From Terrihalobacillus insolitus (GTDB taxonomy: Bacteria > Bacillota > Bacilli > Bacillales > Amphibacillaceae): a stretch of DNA of 64,000 nt. The translations under genes were made by a program, and so were the position numbers. Positions 35,524 through 44,947 of the stretch are shown in pieces. Numbering within the stretch: the first letter of the stretch is position 1; each line of letters opens with the position of its first letter. Under the pieces are notes generated by a model. It saw only the letters and a list, made by a program, of their open reading frames with translations, had not been told where the DNA came from and did no database searches. The DNA lies in NCBI RefSeq assembly GCF_028416575.1, contig NZ_JAMQKB010000008.1:81578-145577 (forward strand), written 5' to 3'.

Positions 35524-35593
35524 CATCGTTCCTCCTGTAGTTCTACTTCTTTATACTGTGTAAAAGATGATAACATCTTCTAACTATTTATAA

Positions 35594-35610
35594 GAGGATG
35601 TTCAAACCTC
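35594..35610. repeat. Fused-end remnant of the MITE-like element
   Basis: GAGGATGTTCAAACCTC looks like the GAGGATGTTC terminus joined to a CCTC end. It lies in the ypuI-scpB gap. Confidence 0.4.
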
Positions 35611-35673
35611 TAAATCCGAAATGTATTACGCTTTACCTTAACCTGTTTCAATCCGTTTTAAACATTTACCATA

Positions 35674-36267
35674 TTATTTTTCATTTTGTTTGAATTGGTT
35701 TTGAAATTGTTCAAAGAATAAGTCCGCTTCATCTTCTACATCTGATTCAGAAATTCCATCTGGTAGTGGTGGCAGTTCATCGATTGAGGTTAATCCAAAA
35801 TAAGTAAGAAAATCAACAGAAGTTCCATACAAGATTGGACGTCCAACCCCTTCTTTACGTCCTATTTCTTCAATCAAAGATCGATTGACCAAGGTATGAA
35901 TCGGGCGATCACTTTTAACTCCTCTAATTTCCTCGATTTCTGTCTTTGTAATTGGTTGTTGATAGGCAACAATTGCCAACGTCTCTAATGCCGCCTGAGA
36001 CAATCTTGATGTTTGAGGAGATTCTATCAATTTGTCATAATAGATAGAATGCTCCGGTTTGGTTGTTAAATGAAATAGATTCTGAGACTGCATGATTGTG
36101 ATGCCACGCTTTAAATGCTCATAGTCATATTTAAGTTCATCCATAATATGCTCAACGGTTTCATCATCAACTTCCAGGATTTGCTGTATTTGTTTCTTAC
36201 TTAAACCCTCATCCCCTGAAGCAAACAATAAGCCTTCCGTAATGGCCTTACATTCCTCTATCTCCAC
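35674..36267 (-). CDS. scpB: Segregation and condensation protein B
   Basis: A 197-residue winged-helix kleisin-interacting protein that joins ScpA and SMC in the bacterial condensin. The segment LSQAALETLAIVAYQQPITKTEIEEIRGVKSD is the ScpB signature. The GTG start at 36267 follows GGAGGGTGAATC, 3 bases after scpA, so the two are coupled. Confidence 0.96.
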   Translation of the reverse strand: MEIEECKAITEGLLFASGDEGLSKKQIQQILEVDDETVEHIMDELKYDYEHLKRGITIMQSQNLFHLTTKPEHSIYYDKLIESPQTSRLSQAALETLAIVAYQQPITKTEIEEIRGVKSDRPIHTLVNRSLIEEIGRKEGVGRPILYGTSVDFLTYFGLTSIDELPPLPDGISESDVEDEADLFFEQFQNQFKQNEK

Positions 36268-36270
36268 GAT

Positions 36271-37002
36271 TCACCCTCCAATTTTGTAAACAATGAAATC
36301 ATCAAAGTTTGCCTTTTGCACACAATAAATTTCTCGTGCTTTCATTAGTTCTAAAATCGCAATAAACGTGGCAACGATATGAGAACGCGAAGGATACGAA
36401 AATAAATCAAAAAACGCAATGCCATCGGTTCTATTATGTAATTCTAAAACAATTTCTTCCATCCGCTGTTTAATCGGGATTTCGGAACGTTGTATTTTGG
36501 TTTCGAATGGTTTATCCCATTTTTTCCTCTCAAAAACTTTGTTCATAGCAGCTATCATATCATATATAGACATATCCCCCTGTACCACTGGAGATTTCTT
36601 TTCCATCTTTTCGAATACGATGGGTGGTCTTGTATAAATTCTATTTGTACTGTCTTCTTTTTCCTTTAATTGTGCTGCTGCTTCTTTGTATTTTCGATAC
36701 TCGATCAATCTACGCATTAACTCATCGCGCGGATCTTCTTCATATTCATCAGAATCTGCTTCTAGTTCCTGATTCGGTAATAGCAGCTTACTTTTAATTG
36801 CTAGAAGAGTTGCAGCCATTACTAAATATTCACTGGCAATATTCAATTCTAACTGCTGCATCGTATGGATATAATGCATATATTGCTCAGAAATTGTGGC
36901 AACTGGTATGTCATGAATATCAATCTCGTATTGGTTTATTAAGTGAAGGAGTAGATCTAATGGGCCTTCAAATGCATCTATCTTTACTTGATATGACTCA
37001 CT
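36271..37002 (-). CDS. scpA: Segregation and condensation protein A
   Basis: A 243-residue kleisin of the SMC-ScpAB condensin. N-terminal signature AFEGPLDLLLHLINQYEIDI and the winged-helix C-terminus (FFDLFSYPSRSHIVATFIAILEL) are present. The ATG at 37002 behind GGAAGGGAGAAAAGG is preferred to one 33 bases upstream. Confidence 0.96.
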   Translation of the reverse strand, partial: SESYQVKIDAFEGPLDLLLHLINQYEIDIHDIPVATISEQYMHYIHTMQQLELNIASEYLVMAATLLAIKSKLLLPNQELEADSDEYEEDPRDELMRRLIEYRKYKEAAAQLKEKEDSTNRIYTRPPIVFEKMEKKSPVVQGDMSIYDMIAAMNKVFERKKWDKPFETKIQRSEIPIKQRMEEIVLELHNRTDGIAFFDLFSYPSRSHIVATFIAILELMKAREIYCVQKANFDDFIVYKIGG

Positions 37003-37045
37003 CATCCTTTTCTCCCTTCCAGGTTCCATGGACACCGTTCTATTT

Positions 37046-37077
37046 AAAAAGCCAGCTCTATCGTTAAGAGCTGACTT

Positions 37078-37079
<2 letters not shown>
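37046..37079 (-). terminator. Terminator of ribT
   Basis: AGCTCTTA / TAGAGCT stem (CAGCTCTTAACGATAGAGCTG) followed by TTTTTAAAT on the minus strand; it overlaps the ribT stop. Confidence 0.7.
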
Positions 37080-37443
<364 letters not shown>

Positions 37444-37446
37444 TCA

Positions 37447-37548
37447 TCATGAAAATAACTTCCCAATTAGCGAGAGCAGAAAAATAATACTAACACCAAC
37501 TATGACCCAAAACAGTACTTTATCTTGTTTGTCACCATTCGTCAACAC
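37447..37548 (-). CDS. Candidate 33-residue single-helix membrane protein
   Basis: A short frame just before ribT encodes a polar start (LTNGDKQDK), one helix (VLFWVIVGVSIIFLLSLIG) and a KLFS end. GTG at 37548 has AAGGA five bases before it; an ATG at 37554 abuts that site. It ends 12 bases before ribT, so they may be cotranscribed. Too short for a family call. Confidence 0.4.
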   Translation of the reverse strand: MLTNGDKQDKVLFWVIVGVSIIFLLSLIGKLFS

Positions 37549-37679
37549 AATCATCCTTAGTGTTTTTATCCTATTATCATTCACTTTGTTTCAACCGCTT
37601 AACAGATAATCTACCTATCATTATTGAACTATATCTTTCTATTCATACTCCTATCATACTACTTTTTACGTAAAAAGTC

Positions 37680-38129
37680 TTATTGTTGTTTCATTTTTTT
37701 TAAAAGAGTAAAGATTTTGTAGCCATCTGATGGCTTTTGTCCAATTTTAAACGGAATAAGGTTGATTACCCCAAGCCATATGTTAAATAATATAAATAGG
37801 CCTGCCATATTATTTTCTATTTCTAGGGTAGAAAGTCCTCCAGCCACTATTAAGTTACATAATGGTCCGCTGATACAGATGATTATTTGCTCTAAACGAG
37901 AAAATTCGTCATTTCTTTCACTATTTGAATACCCACCTAAAAAAAACACGCGGTGTATCGTGATAACCAACCGATTCCATTTAAATGTTAAAAGTCTTTT
38001 CCCACTACCTAATACAAGATTAACCCTACTAGCTTTTAATAGAAGGGAGGCTAATCCATGGCCAAGTTCATGTGCAAATAGTCCTAAAGGAGCCATTATC
38101 AGTATTAGGTAAATTAAATAGACAACCAT
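37680..38129 (-). CDS. M50-type (site-2 protease-like) membrane metallopeptidase
   Basis: A 149-residue protein with the zinc motif HELGH inside the first membrane helix, a central SGPLCNLIVAGGL segment and NLIPFKIGQKPSDGY, the equivalent of the NPDG third-ligand motif of site-2 proteases. It is a minimal S2P core without PDZ or CBS domains. Substrate unknown; candidates would be membrane anti-sigma factors. It is unrelated in function to its neighbours ribT and ppiB as far as can be seen. Confidence 0.7.
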   Translation of the reverse strand: MVVYLIYLILIMAPLGLFAHELGHGLASLLLKASRVNLVLGSGKRLLTFKWNRLVITIHRVFFLGGYSNSERNDEFSRLEQIIICISGPLCNLIVAGGLSTLEIENNMAGLFILFNIWLGVINLIPFKIGQKPSDGYKIFTLLKKMKQQ

Positions 38130-38249
38130 CCAATATCACATTCCCTAAATTGCTGCAAGTATATGCTCAATTTCTACGTTAATTTGCTCAAGTCGCCCGA
38201 ACCTGACATGTACGCGCCCTATGTCCCCGTTTTGCTCAAGTTGCTGCAG

Positions 38250-38282
38250 TAAAAGTAAAAGCGAGTCAATTGACTCACTTTA
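38250..38282 (-). terminator. Terminator of ppiB
   Basis: AAGTGAGTCAATTGACTCGCTT hairpin followed by a T-rich tract on the minus strand; it overlaps the TAA stop of ppiB. Confidence 0.75.
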
Positions 38283-38720
38283 CTTGTCTACCTCAGTCAC
38301 ACGTACCTTTTTCATTGCATCACCTTGTTGGATCCTTAAAACCGTATCCATTCCTTCAACCACTTGGCCAAAAACTGTATGGACACCATCTAAATGTGGT
38401 TGGCGTTCGTGTACAATAAAGAACTGACTGCCACCAGTATCTTTTCCTGCATGTGCCATCGATAACGATCCAGCAACATGTGTGTGTGGGTTTCCTTCTG
38501 TTTCGCACTTTATCGTATATCCTGGTCCACCAGCACCAGTTCCTGTTGGGTCACCACCTTGAGCAACAAAACCTGGAATGACGCGATGAAATGTTACATC
38601 GTCATAAAACTCACTATTAGCAAGTTTTTCAAAGTTTGCTACAGTATTTGGTGCCGCCTCTTCATACAGCTCTATTACAATTTGTTCCCCATTTTCAAAT
38701 TCAATTGTTGCTTGTTTCAT
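38280..38720 (-). CDS. ppiB: Peptidyl-prolyl cis-trans isomerase B (cyclophilin)
   Basis: A 146-residue cytoplasmic cyclophilin. Active-site segments [19 protein letters not shown] and [22 protein letters not shown] are complete. Start ATG 38720 behind GGAGGAAATAAA. It follows lysA by 51 bases. Confidence 0.96.
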   Translation of the reverse strand: MKQATIEFENGEQIVIELYEEAAPNTVANFEKLANSEFYDDVTFHRVIPGFVAQGGDPTGTGAGGPGYTIKCETEGNPHTHVAGSLSMAHAGKDTGGSQFFIVHERQPHLDGVHTVFGQVVEGMDTVLRIQQGDAMKKVRVTEVDK

Positions 38721-38771
38721 TTTATTTCCTCCTTGTATATTCGTTCTAAAGTATTTTGTAATACATGCTTA

Positions 38772-40070
38772 TCATTCATATGATAAGTCATTTTTTGCAA
38801 CATCTTCATAGGATTCTCGCTTGATAACGAGTTGATCCTTTCCATTTTCTACAAAGACGACAGCTGCTTTTGGAAATCTGTTGTAATGGTTAGACATGGA
38901 ATACCCATATGCCCCCGTACTAAAAACAGCTAATAAATCTCCATGTGTTGTAGGAGGAACATCAATATCCCAAATCAGCATATCCCCTGATTCACAGCTT
39001 TTTCCAGCAACGGAAACGGTATCTGTACGCGGTATTTCTGCTTTGTTTGCGATGACCGCATCATATTTTGCTTGATAAAGTGCAGGTCGAATATTATCGG
39101 TCATTCCTCCATCAACTGAAATATATTTTCGTATTCCAGGAATTTCTTTCTTCGATCCAATCGAATAAATAGTCATTCCAGCATTTCCAACAATGGCTCG
39201 ACCTGGTTCAATCCAAATTTCTGGGAATACTAAGCCACGAGCCTCCACTTGTGCAGTTACTTCTTCAACAAGTGCTTTAACATATGCTTGCAGGGGTAAC
39301 GGCTTATCTTCTGAAGTATACCGAATGCCAAACCCTCCACCAAGGTTCATTACTTTTGGCATATATCCATATTGTTTATGCCAATTTCCTATTGTATCGA
39401 ACAACCTTCTAACAGCAAGGAGAAAACCATCCGTTTCAAAAATTTGTGATCCTATATGACAGTGTAAACCTTTCACATGCATTCTGTCTTCTTCCATCAA
39501 TTTGCGAAACGCCTGATCAGCTTGTCCATTTGAAAGATCAAAACCAAATTTTGAATCCTCGTTACCTGTCAATATATAATCATGTGTATGTGCCTCTATA
39601 CCAGGAGTAACCCGGATAAGAACATCCATATCTCTGTTATAGTTTGCTAGAATATCCTTTAATAAAGTGATTTCATAAAAATTATCAATCACAATACACC
39701 CAATATTATGTTTCACTGCCATTTCTAGTTCTTCATAGCTTTTATTGTTCCCATGTAGGTGCATTTTATCTACTGGAAAGTTTGCTTTTAATGCTGTATA
39801 TAGTTCACCTTGAGACACAACATCTAAACTTAGGTTTTCTTGTTTTGCTACTTGTAGCATCGCCACTGAAGAAAAAGCCTTACTTGCATATGCTACTTCA
39901 GCTTTTACCCCTAGTTCCTTGAACGTTTGCACAAATGCCCGTGCATTATCACGTATTACAGAAACATCATACACAAAAAGAGGTGTTCCGTATTTTTCGG
40001 CTAGTAGAACCGAGTCTATGCCACCAATCTCTAAATGTCCATGTTGGTTGACGTGATAAGAATGATTCAT
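38772..40070 (-). CDS. lysA: Diaminopimelate decarboxylase
   Basis: Catalyses the last step of lysine synthesis, meso-DAP to L-lysine, with PLP. The 432-residue protein has the PLP lysine in VAYASKAF, the HIGSQI motif, the GGGFGIRY motif and the CESGD active-site cysteine near the C-terminus. Start ATG 40070 behind TTGGAGGTGCTCGC. The leader upstream does not resemble a lysine riboswitch. Confidence 0.96.
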   Translation of the reverse strand: MNHSYHVNQHGHLEIGGIDSVLLAEKYGTPLFVYDVSVIRDNARAFVQTFKELGVKAEVAYASKAFSSVAMLQVAKQENLSLDVVSQGELYTALKANFPVDKMHLHGNNKSYEELEMAVKHNIGCIVIDNFYEITLLKDILANYNRDMDVLIRVTPGIEAHTHDYILTGNEDSKFGFDLSNGQADQAFRKLMEEDRMHVKGLHCHIGSQIFETDGFLLAVRRLFDTIGNWHKQYGYMPKVMNLGGGFGIRYTSEDKPLPLQAYVKALVEEVTAQVEARGLVFPEIWIEPGRAIVGNAGMTIYSIGSKKEIPGIRKYISVDGGMTDNIRPALYQAKYDAVIANKAEIPRTDTVSVAGKSCESGDMLIWDIDVPPTTHGDLLAVFSTGAYGYSMSNHYNRFPKAAVVFVENGKDQLVIKRESYEDVAKNDLSYE

Positions 40071-40100
40071 GCGAGCACCTCCAATTCTTCTTATGAATGA

Positions 40101-40147
40101 AAAAAATCCCTTATCGCCAAATGATACGGAATGGGAAAAGGGATTTA
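40101..40147 (-). terminator. Terminator of the spoVA operon
   Basis: AAATCCCTT / AAGGGATTT long stem followed by TTTTT on the minus strand, 136 bases after spoVAF and 31 before lysA. Confidence 0.75.
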
Positions 40148-40282
40148 TCCTCTATCTTTCAGCCAAAAGATAACAGATTAAAGAAAATGCCGAGGCTTTC
40201 CGTTACCTTTATCCAAAAACATATAACGTAAATTTATCATAATCATTGTTTTCATTCAACCTTTAAGTGCGTGTTCAAAAAT

Positions 40283-41761
40283 TTATGGCTGCCGATAATT
40301 GTTTCTCGGGTGTACAATACTTGGACGATCTTTCATCGCAGGTACGGAAAGGCGGAACAAAATTTGGACGAGCGCATTTAAATTGAACGGAATAAACGGC
40401 CAAAGGAATGGTGTATTCAATGATTTGGTGTGGCTTAAACCAAGTATATATAAGGTGAATCCAACGGTAAGTCCTTCAACCCCAAACATAGCGGTAATGA
40501 GCACTAACAGCATTCGAGAAATTTTGTTTGCCATACTCAACTCATAGCTTGGCGTTGCAAACGACCCAATTGCACTTATCGAGACATATAGAATAACTTC
40601 TGGGCTAAACAGTCCTACATCAATTGCGATTTGGCCAATTAATACGGCTGCGATTAAACCCATTGCTGTAGATAAAGCGGTAGGTGTGTGAATTGCGGCC
40701 ATTCGTAAAAATTCAACACCTATATCTGCTAACAAAATCTGTACAAAAATTGGAATATTTCCTTGTTCATTTGGGCCGATAAACTCCAGTCCACTTGGTA
40801 GTAATGTGGGTTCCATTACGAACAATAACCACATAGGAAGTAGAAAAACTGAAGCTAAAATTCCAATAAATCTGATCCACCGAACAAATGAACCAATCAT
40901 TGGAGACTGTCGATATTCCTGTGCGTGCTGGACATGATGAAAGTAAGTTGTCGGGGTAATGATCATACTTGGTGATGTATCAACCATTATCAGGACGTGT
41001 CCTTCAAACAAGTGTGTGGCCGCTATGTCAGGCCGTTCCGTATAACGAACCATTGGAAATGGATTAAACCTCTGTTTGACAAGAAATTCCTCCACCGTTT
41101 TATCCGCCATGGCGATCCCATCAATTTCGATATTCTCAAGTTCTTTTTTTATCACCTTAATCAAACCATCGTCAGCAATATCCTGAATATACGAAATACA
41201 TATGTCTGTTTTCGAGCGCTCACCTACTTTTAGTATTTCATTACGTAGCCGTTCGTCCCGAATACGTCTTCTAGTAAGCGCAGTGTTTTCGATAATATTT
41301 TCCGTGAAACCATCTCTCGAGCCACGAACTACTTTTTCTGTATCAGGTTCTTCAGGGGCACGACCAGGATATTTTCTAACATCTATAATGTATGCTTCGC
41401 TGTCACCGTCAATAAATACTACAATTAACCCAGACAGTAATTGATCAACGACTTCATCCATATTTTTAACTTTGTCAACTTGCTGATGGACAAGACGGTT
41501 TTCAATTACTTCGGGCAATTTTGACGTATTTCTTTCCTGATCATTTATTGATACCAATTTTTTTATGATTTGTACGATGACAGAAGTATCACATAAACCA
41601 GTTAAGTAATACAAATGAACTTTTTTCTTAAATATTGTAATTTCGCGAAAGCCGACGTCGAATGAAGTTCCAACACCCACACGTTTTTTCATGTATTCCT
41701 GAACTTCTTTTACCTTATTCGGTACTGGGACTTTTTCTTTTAATTGACCCAAATTGTTCAC
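40283..41761 (-). CDS. spoVAF: Spore germination protein SpoVAF (GerA family)
   Basis: A 492-residue GerA-A-type protein: soluble N-terminal domains (1-280) with the family segment HVLIMVDTSPSMIITPTTYFH, then about five membrane helices (about 295-460). SpoVAF forms an ion channel with YqhR that amplifies germination in Bacillus. The GTG at 41761 overlaps spoVAEa by 47 bases; TTG at 41752, better spaced from GGAGAGGGG, is an alternative start. A remnant of the repeat element (TTTTTGAACACGCAC) lies 1-20 bases after its stop. Confidence 0.92.
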   Translation of the reverse strand: MNNLGQLKEKVPVPNKVKEVQEYMKKRVGVGTSFDVGFREITIFKKKVHLYYLTGLCDTSVIVQIIKKLVSINDQERNTSKLPEVIENRLVHQQVDKVKNMDEVVDQLLSGLIVVFIDGDSEAYIIDVRKYPGRAPEEPDTEKVVRGSRDGFTENIIENTALTRRRIRDERLRNEILKVGERSKTDICISYIQDIADDGLIKVIKKELENIEIDGIAMADKTVEEFLVKQRFNPFPMVRYTERPDIAATHLFEGHVLIMVDTSPSMIITPTTYFHHVQHAQEYRQSPMIGSFVRWIRFIGILASVFLLPMWLLFVMEPTLLPSGLEFIGPNEQGNIPIFVQILLADIGVEFLRMAAIHTPTALSTAMGLIAAVLIGQIAIDVGLFSPEVILYVSISAIGSFATPSYELSMANKISRMLLVLITAMFGVEGLTVGFTLYILGLSHTKSLNTPFLWPFIPFNLNALVQILFRLSVPAMKDRPSIVHPRNNYRQP

Positions 41762-42314
41762 CCCTCTCCAAAATTAGCTCAATTGCTTTTCTCGTAATTG
41801 GTGAACCTTTTTTCAGATCATCGTTCCCGTGCATTTTTCCTATGTCACCGATCGCAATTACAATCGGTAGATCTAGTTGATCCAAAGAATAGACCGTATC
41901 ACCATTAATTCTGCCGATTTCTGGTATTGAAACTCCTTCTTTATCCACACCATTTGCGGTTAATTGGCCATACCGATCGATGGCAAATGAAAACCTTGTC
42001 CATTCCATATTTTTTGTGTGTGCCGCGACAGCTATTGCGCCAATAATGTCTATGTCAGGGTGATCCTTTAAGGCGAGCAAGACTTTTTCTCCTGCTCCAA
42101 CCCCTGGAATACCTGCATCATCTATAAGAACATAAACAGGTTCTTCCTTCGCTTTCAATACCGCTCGAATCACCTTGTCTGGAGTAACTACAGTTGGATT
42201 ATCCGACAAGTAAGATAAACACGTTCCACCAAGCTCATTTGCTAAATAGTCCAACGTTTTTCTTGCGTATTCGTCTCCGTCTGTTATCACAATAATACGT
42301 TTCTTCTTTGACAT
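41715..42314 (-). CDS. spoVAEa: Stage V sporulation protein AEa
   Basis: A 199-residue soluble protein of the SpoVAEa family (VITDGDEYARKTLDYLANELGG, LIDDAGIPGVGAGEKVL, IDIIGAIAVAAHTKNMEW, VIAIGDIGKMHG). Its role in dipicolinic-acid transport is not defined. In B. subtilis spoVAC, AD and AEb precede it; here spoVAB does, 58 bases upstream. Confidence 0.92.
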   Translation of the reverse strand: MSKKKRIIVITDGDEYARKTLDYLANELGGTCLSYLSDNPTVVTPDKVIRAVLKAKEEPVYVLIDDAGIPGVGAGEKVLLALKDHPDIDIIGAIAVAAHTKNMEWTRFSFAIDRYGQLTANGVDKEGVSIPEIGRINGDTVYSLDQLDLPIVIAIGDIGKMHGNDDLKKGSPITRKAIELILERGEQFGSIKRKSPSTE

Positions 42315-42372
42315 GCTATCGATCCTTTCAAGTAAAAACGGTGTGTGATAGATGTAGGAATCCTACCTAATC

Positions 42373-42798
42373 TCAATTAATTTTTACGAAAATAAGCCAC
42401 TGGAATAACGATCCAAAAATTTTACCGAAAACAAGAGCCATTAATAGCCAAACAATATGCTGTTCCAAACCAACACGTTTTGCTACAAGTGGAAAAACAT
42501 TCAAGACCTCAGTTAAAGCTGCCGCCAACATTCCGATAAACACACCATGGAACATCCCCCAAATAATGACAAGTAATTTAGAAAGATGAAAAGGGTTCCC
42601 GTTAAATGACAAATAAGTTCCAAATAAAGAACCAACAATTACGGCTACTTCGTATGTCCTTAAGAAGATATCCGTTTTGCTTAATTGAACTAACCTTGGG
42701 ATGATCCCAAGTACCGTCAAAAAAGCAACAAAACCACAACCAACAGCTAAACCAGAAGCAAACCCAATAAATACCTCAATTGCTCTATTTAATAACAT
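42373..42798 (-). CDS. spoVAB: Stage V sporulation protein AB
   Basis: A 141-residue protein with four to five membrane helices (GFASGLAVGCGFVAFLTVLG, WGMFHGVFIGMLAAALTEVLNVFP). Part of the SpoVA calcium-dipicolinate transport complex. It overlaps the end of spoVAA by 14 bases. Confidence 0.9.
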   Translation of the reverse strand: MLLNRAIEVFIGFASGLAVGCGFVAFLTVLGIIPRLVQLSKTDIFLRTYEVAVIVGSLFGTYLSFNGNPFHLSKLLVIIWGMFHGVFIGMLAAALTEVLNVFPLVAKRVGLEQHIVWLLMALVFGKIFGSLFQWLIFVKIN

Positions 42799-43405
42799 CT
42801 TTTTTATTCAATTCATTTTCATGGTAGGTTACATAGCTGTCTAGTTCCTGTTGGTATTTGTGCATTTCAATCTCAAGTGGGCTTGGCTCCTCATTAAATC
42901 TCTTCTTAAATAAATGATTAAAAAACAAAATCATCCCAATGCCAAGGCCGATTGAATAAGGTACTTGTAGCCAAAGAGGATTCGTAACCTTGTCCCCTGT
43001 TAATAAGTAATGTAAGTTTTGTTGCACTTCTTGCATACTAACATCGTAATGGAAATTCATGATCGCCATTGCAGCACCAATAAATAAAAGCAGCCAAATA
43101 ACACTTACTAAAAATATGGATGGTTTTTTTATGGAGTTTTTCACTATCTTTATAATCGTTTCCGATGGTCCCAGCTGTTGAAATTCAAACGAAGGAAATT
43201 TTTTAACCAGTTGATCTACTAACATAAAACTGTCAAGGATTGCTAAGTTGTGGTCCGTTTCTTTCACTTGGTATATATGCTGATCTCGAATGGATTGTAA
43301 TACTTGTTCACTTCCAGAAATCCAAGCTATATCCTTTAAAAGTATGTTCGTTCCTTGTTTAACTTCAAGCTTTTTTTTCATCCTCAAATAAACAATTTCC
43401 CCCAT
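42785..43405 (-). CDS. spoVAA: Stage V sporulation protein AA
   Basis: A 206-residue protein: a soluble N-terminus (1-100) and two membrane helices (about 112-130 and 155-172). First gene of the spoVA operon. Start ATG 43405 behind AAAGGAGGAAATCAT. A sigma-G promoter lies upstream. Confidence 0.9.
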   Translation of the reverse strand: MGEIVYLRMKKKLEVKQGTNILLKDIAWISGSEQVLQSIRDQHIYQVKETDHNLAILDSFMLVDQLVKKFPSFEFQQLGPSETIIKIVKNSIKKPSIFLVSVIWLLLFIGAAMAIMNFHYDVSMQEVQQNLHYLLTGDKVTNPLWLQVPYSIGLGIGMILFFNHLFKKRFNEEPSPLEIEMHKYQQELDSYVTYHENELNKKDVIK

Positions 43406-43444
43406 ATGATTTCCTCCTTTAAGTACGTGACGGAAATATATCCT

Positions 43445-43474
43445 TAGTATGTTTCAGTAATCGATTTATCATGC
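43445..43474 (-). promoter_or_regulatory. Sigma-G-type promoter of the spoVA operon
   Basis: The minus strand reads GCATG, 18 bases, CATACTA, a full match to the forespore sigma-G pattern (GHATR, 18, CATWNTA), about 40 bases before spoVAA. spoVA is sigma-G dependent in B. subtilis. Confidence 0.7.
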
Positions 43475-43512
43475 ACATGGAGGAAGTAAGATGCTAGACT
43501 AGAGGAAGCAGG

Positions 43513-44143
43513 TTTTCCGTGGTTTAGCGGACTGAGAGGCCCTTATTTTCAGTAAATGGCGTGATTTCCGTGGTTTAGCGGACTCACAGGCCCTTATTTG
43601 CTCCTATTGGGCCATTTTTGGCTGGCTTTTTGGCAATTAACGGCCTCTCAGTCCGCGAAACCCGTCAATACCACGGTTTTGGGCCAAATAGCGGCCTCTC
43701 AGTCCGCGAAAAATTCGATGCGGACTGAGAGGCCCTTATTTTCAGCAAATGGCGTGATTTCCGTGGTTAAGCGGACTCACAGGCCCTTATTTGCTCCTAT
43801 TGGTTCATTTTTGGCTGGCTTTTTGGCAATTAACGGCCTCTCAGTCCGCGAAACCCGTCAATACCACGGTTTTGGGCCAAATAGCAGCCTCTCAGTCCGC
43901 TAAAAATTCGATGCGGACTGAGAGGCCCTTATTTGCTCCAAATGGGCTATTTTTGGCTGGCTTTTCGGCAATTAAGGGCCTCTCAGTCCGCGAAACCCGT
44001 CAAAACCGCGGTTTTGGGCCAAATAGCGGCCTCTCAGTCCGCGAAAAATTCGATGCGGACTGAGAGACCCTTATTTTCGATAAACGACATGGTTTCCGTG
44101 GTTTAGCGGACTCACAGGCCCTTATTTGCTCTAGATGGGCTAT
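43513..44143. repeat. Tandem array of a 193-bp unit with inverted GCGGACTGAGAGG motifs
   Basis: Unit starts fall at 43527, 43720, 43913 and 44055, giving spacings of 193, 193 and 142 bases. The third unit lacks 51 bases and the fourth is partial. Each full unit has GCGGACTGAGAGGCCC, then GCGGACTCACAGGCCC, then twice GGCCTCTCAGTCCGC in reverse orientation, so it can fold extensively. Reading frames inside are repetitive, lack ribosome sites and are not credible genes. The array fills the gap between sigF and the spoVA promoter. It has no unique spacers and is not a CRISPR. Confidence 0.9.
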
Positions 44144-44146
44144 TAA

Positions 44147-44182
44147 CCAAAAGAACAGTGATACGAATTGTATCACTGTTCT
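44147..44182 (-). terminator. Terminator overlapping the sigF stop
   Basis: AGAACAGTGATAC / GTATCACTGTTCT perfect stem followed by TTTTGG on the minus strand. The sigF stop is in the stem. Confidence 0.8.
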
Positions 44183-44937
44183 AAGAGTCCAATCTGTTCT
44201 TTCATATAATGAAGAATTTTCTTTTCTAGTCTGGAAACTTGGACTTGGGAAATTCCTAATCTTTCTGCTACTTCGGATTGGGTTTGATCCTTATAATACC
44301 GCAAGTATACAATTAATCTTTCTCTTTCTTCCAAATTTCGGATCGCCTCTTGAAGTGCGATCTTATCAAACCATTTTGTGTCCTGATCGGCAATCTGATC
44401 CAACAATGTAATGGGATCCCCATCGTTTTCATAGACCGTTTCATGAATGGAATGTGGGAGCTTCGCCGCTTCCTGTGCATGAACGATCTCTTCTGGTGAA
44501 AGATCCATTTCTTCCGCAAGCTCATTGATTGTTGGAGAACGGCCTAATTTTTTTGTTACTTCATCTTTTTTCTTACGTATTTTATTACCTACTTCTTTTA
44601 GTGAACGACTTACTTTCACACTACCGTCATCTCGAATAAACCTTTGAATTTCACCAATAATCATCGGAACTGCGTAAGTGGAAAAACGAACATCATAGGA
44701 AAGGTCAAATTTATCAATGGATTTCAGTAAGCCTATACACCCGATCTGGAACAAATCGTCAGGGTCATACCCTCGATTAATAAAACGCTGAACAACCGAC
44801 CAAACAAGTCGAACATTCTTTTCTACTAACAAGTCTCTTGCTTGCTGATCACCCTGTTGACTTTGATAAATATACTGTTTTACCTGCTCATTGGTCAGCT
44901 GCTCATCCTTTTCTGATTGCTTAAGGTTTACGTCCAT
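44173..44937 (-). CDS. sigF: RNA polymerase sigma-F factor
   Basis: The first forespore-specific sigma factor. The 254-residue protein has region 2 (DPDDLFQIGCIGLLKSIDKF, SYDVRFSTYAVPMIIGEIQR), region 3 (SRSLKEVGNKIRKKKDE) and region 4 (TQSEVAERLGISQVQVSRLE). It is held inactive by SpoIIAB. Ten bases downstream of spoIIAB in the spoIIA operon. Confidence 0.97.
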   Translation of the reverse strand: MDVNLKQSEKDEQLTNEQVKQYIYQSQQGDQQARDLLVEKNVRLVWSVVQRFINRGYDPDDLFQIGCIGLLKSIDKFDLSYDVRFSTYAVPMIIGEIQRFIRDDGSVKVSRSLKEVGNKIRKKKDEVTKKLGRSPTINELAEEMDLSPEEIVHAQEAAKLPHSIHETVYENDGDPITLLDQIADQDTKWFDKIALQEAIRNLEERERLIVYLRYYKDQTQSEVAERLGISQVQVSRLEKKILHYMKEQIGLLEQ

Positions 44938-44947
44938 AAGCGTCCCC

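Noticed and set aside
38141..38250. TGCTCAA motifs repeated before the ppiB terminator
   Set aside because: Three short copies in AT-rich sequence with irregular spacing; no structure or known site fits.
40148..40282. Lysine riboswitch before lysA
   Set aside because: The sequence between spoVAF and lysA lacks the conserved lysine-box motifs, and a terminator for the spoVA operon occupies the leader.
43598..44063. Overlapping reading frames of 90-101 residues inside the 193-bp array
   Set aside because: They are translations of the DNA repeat, repeat each other word for word and have no ribosome sites.
43513..44143. CRISPR array
   Set aside because: The units are contiguous 193-bp repeats with inverted motifs; there are no unique spacers and no cas genes.
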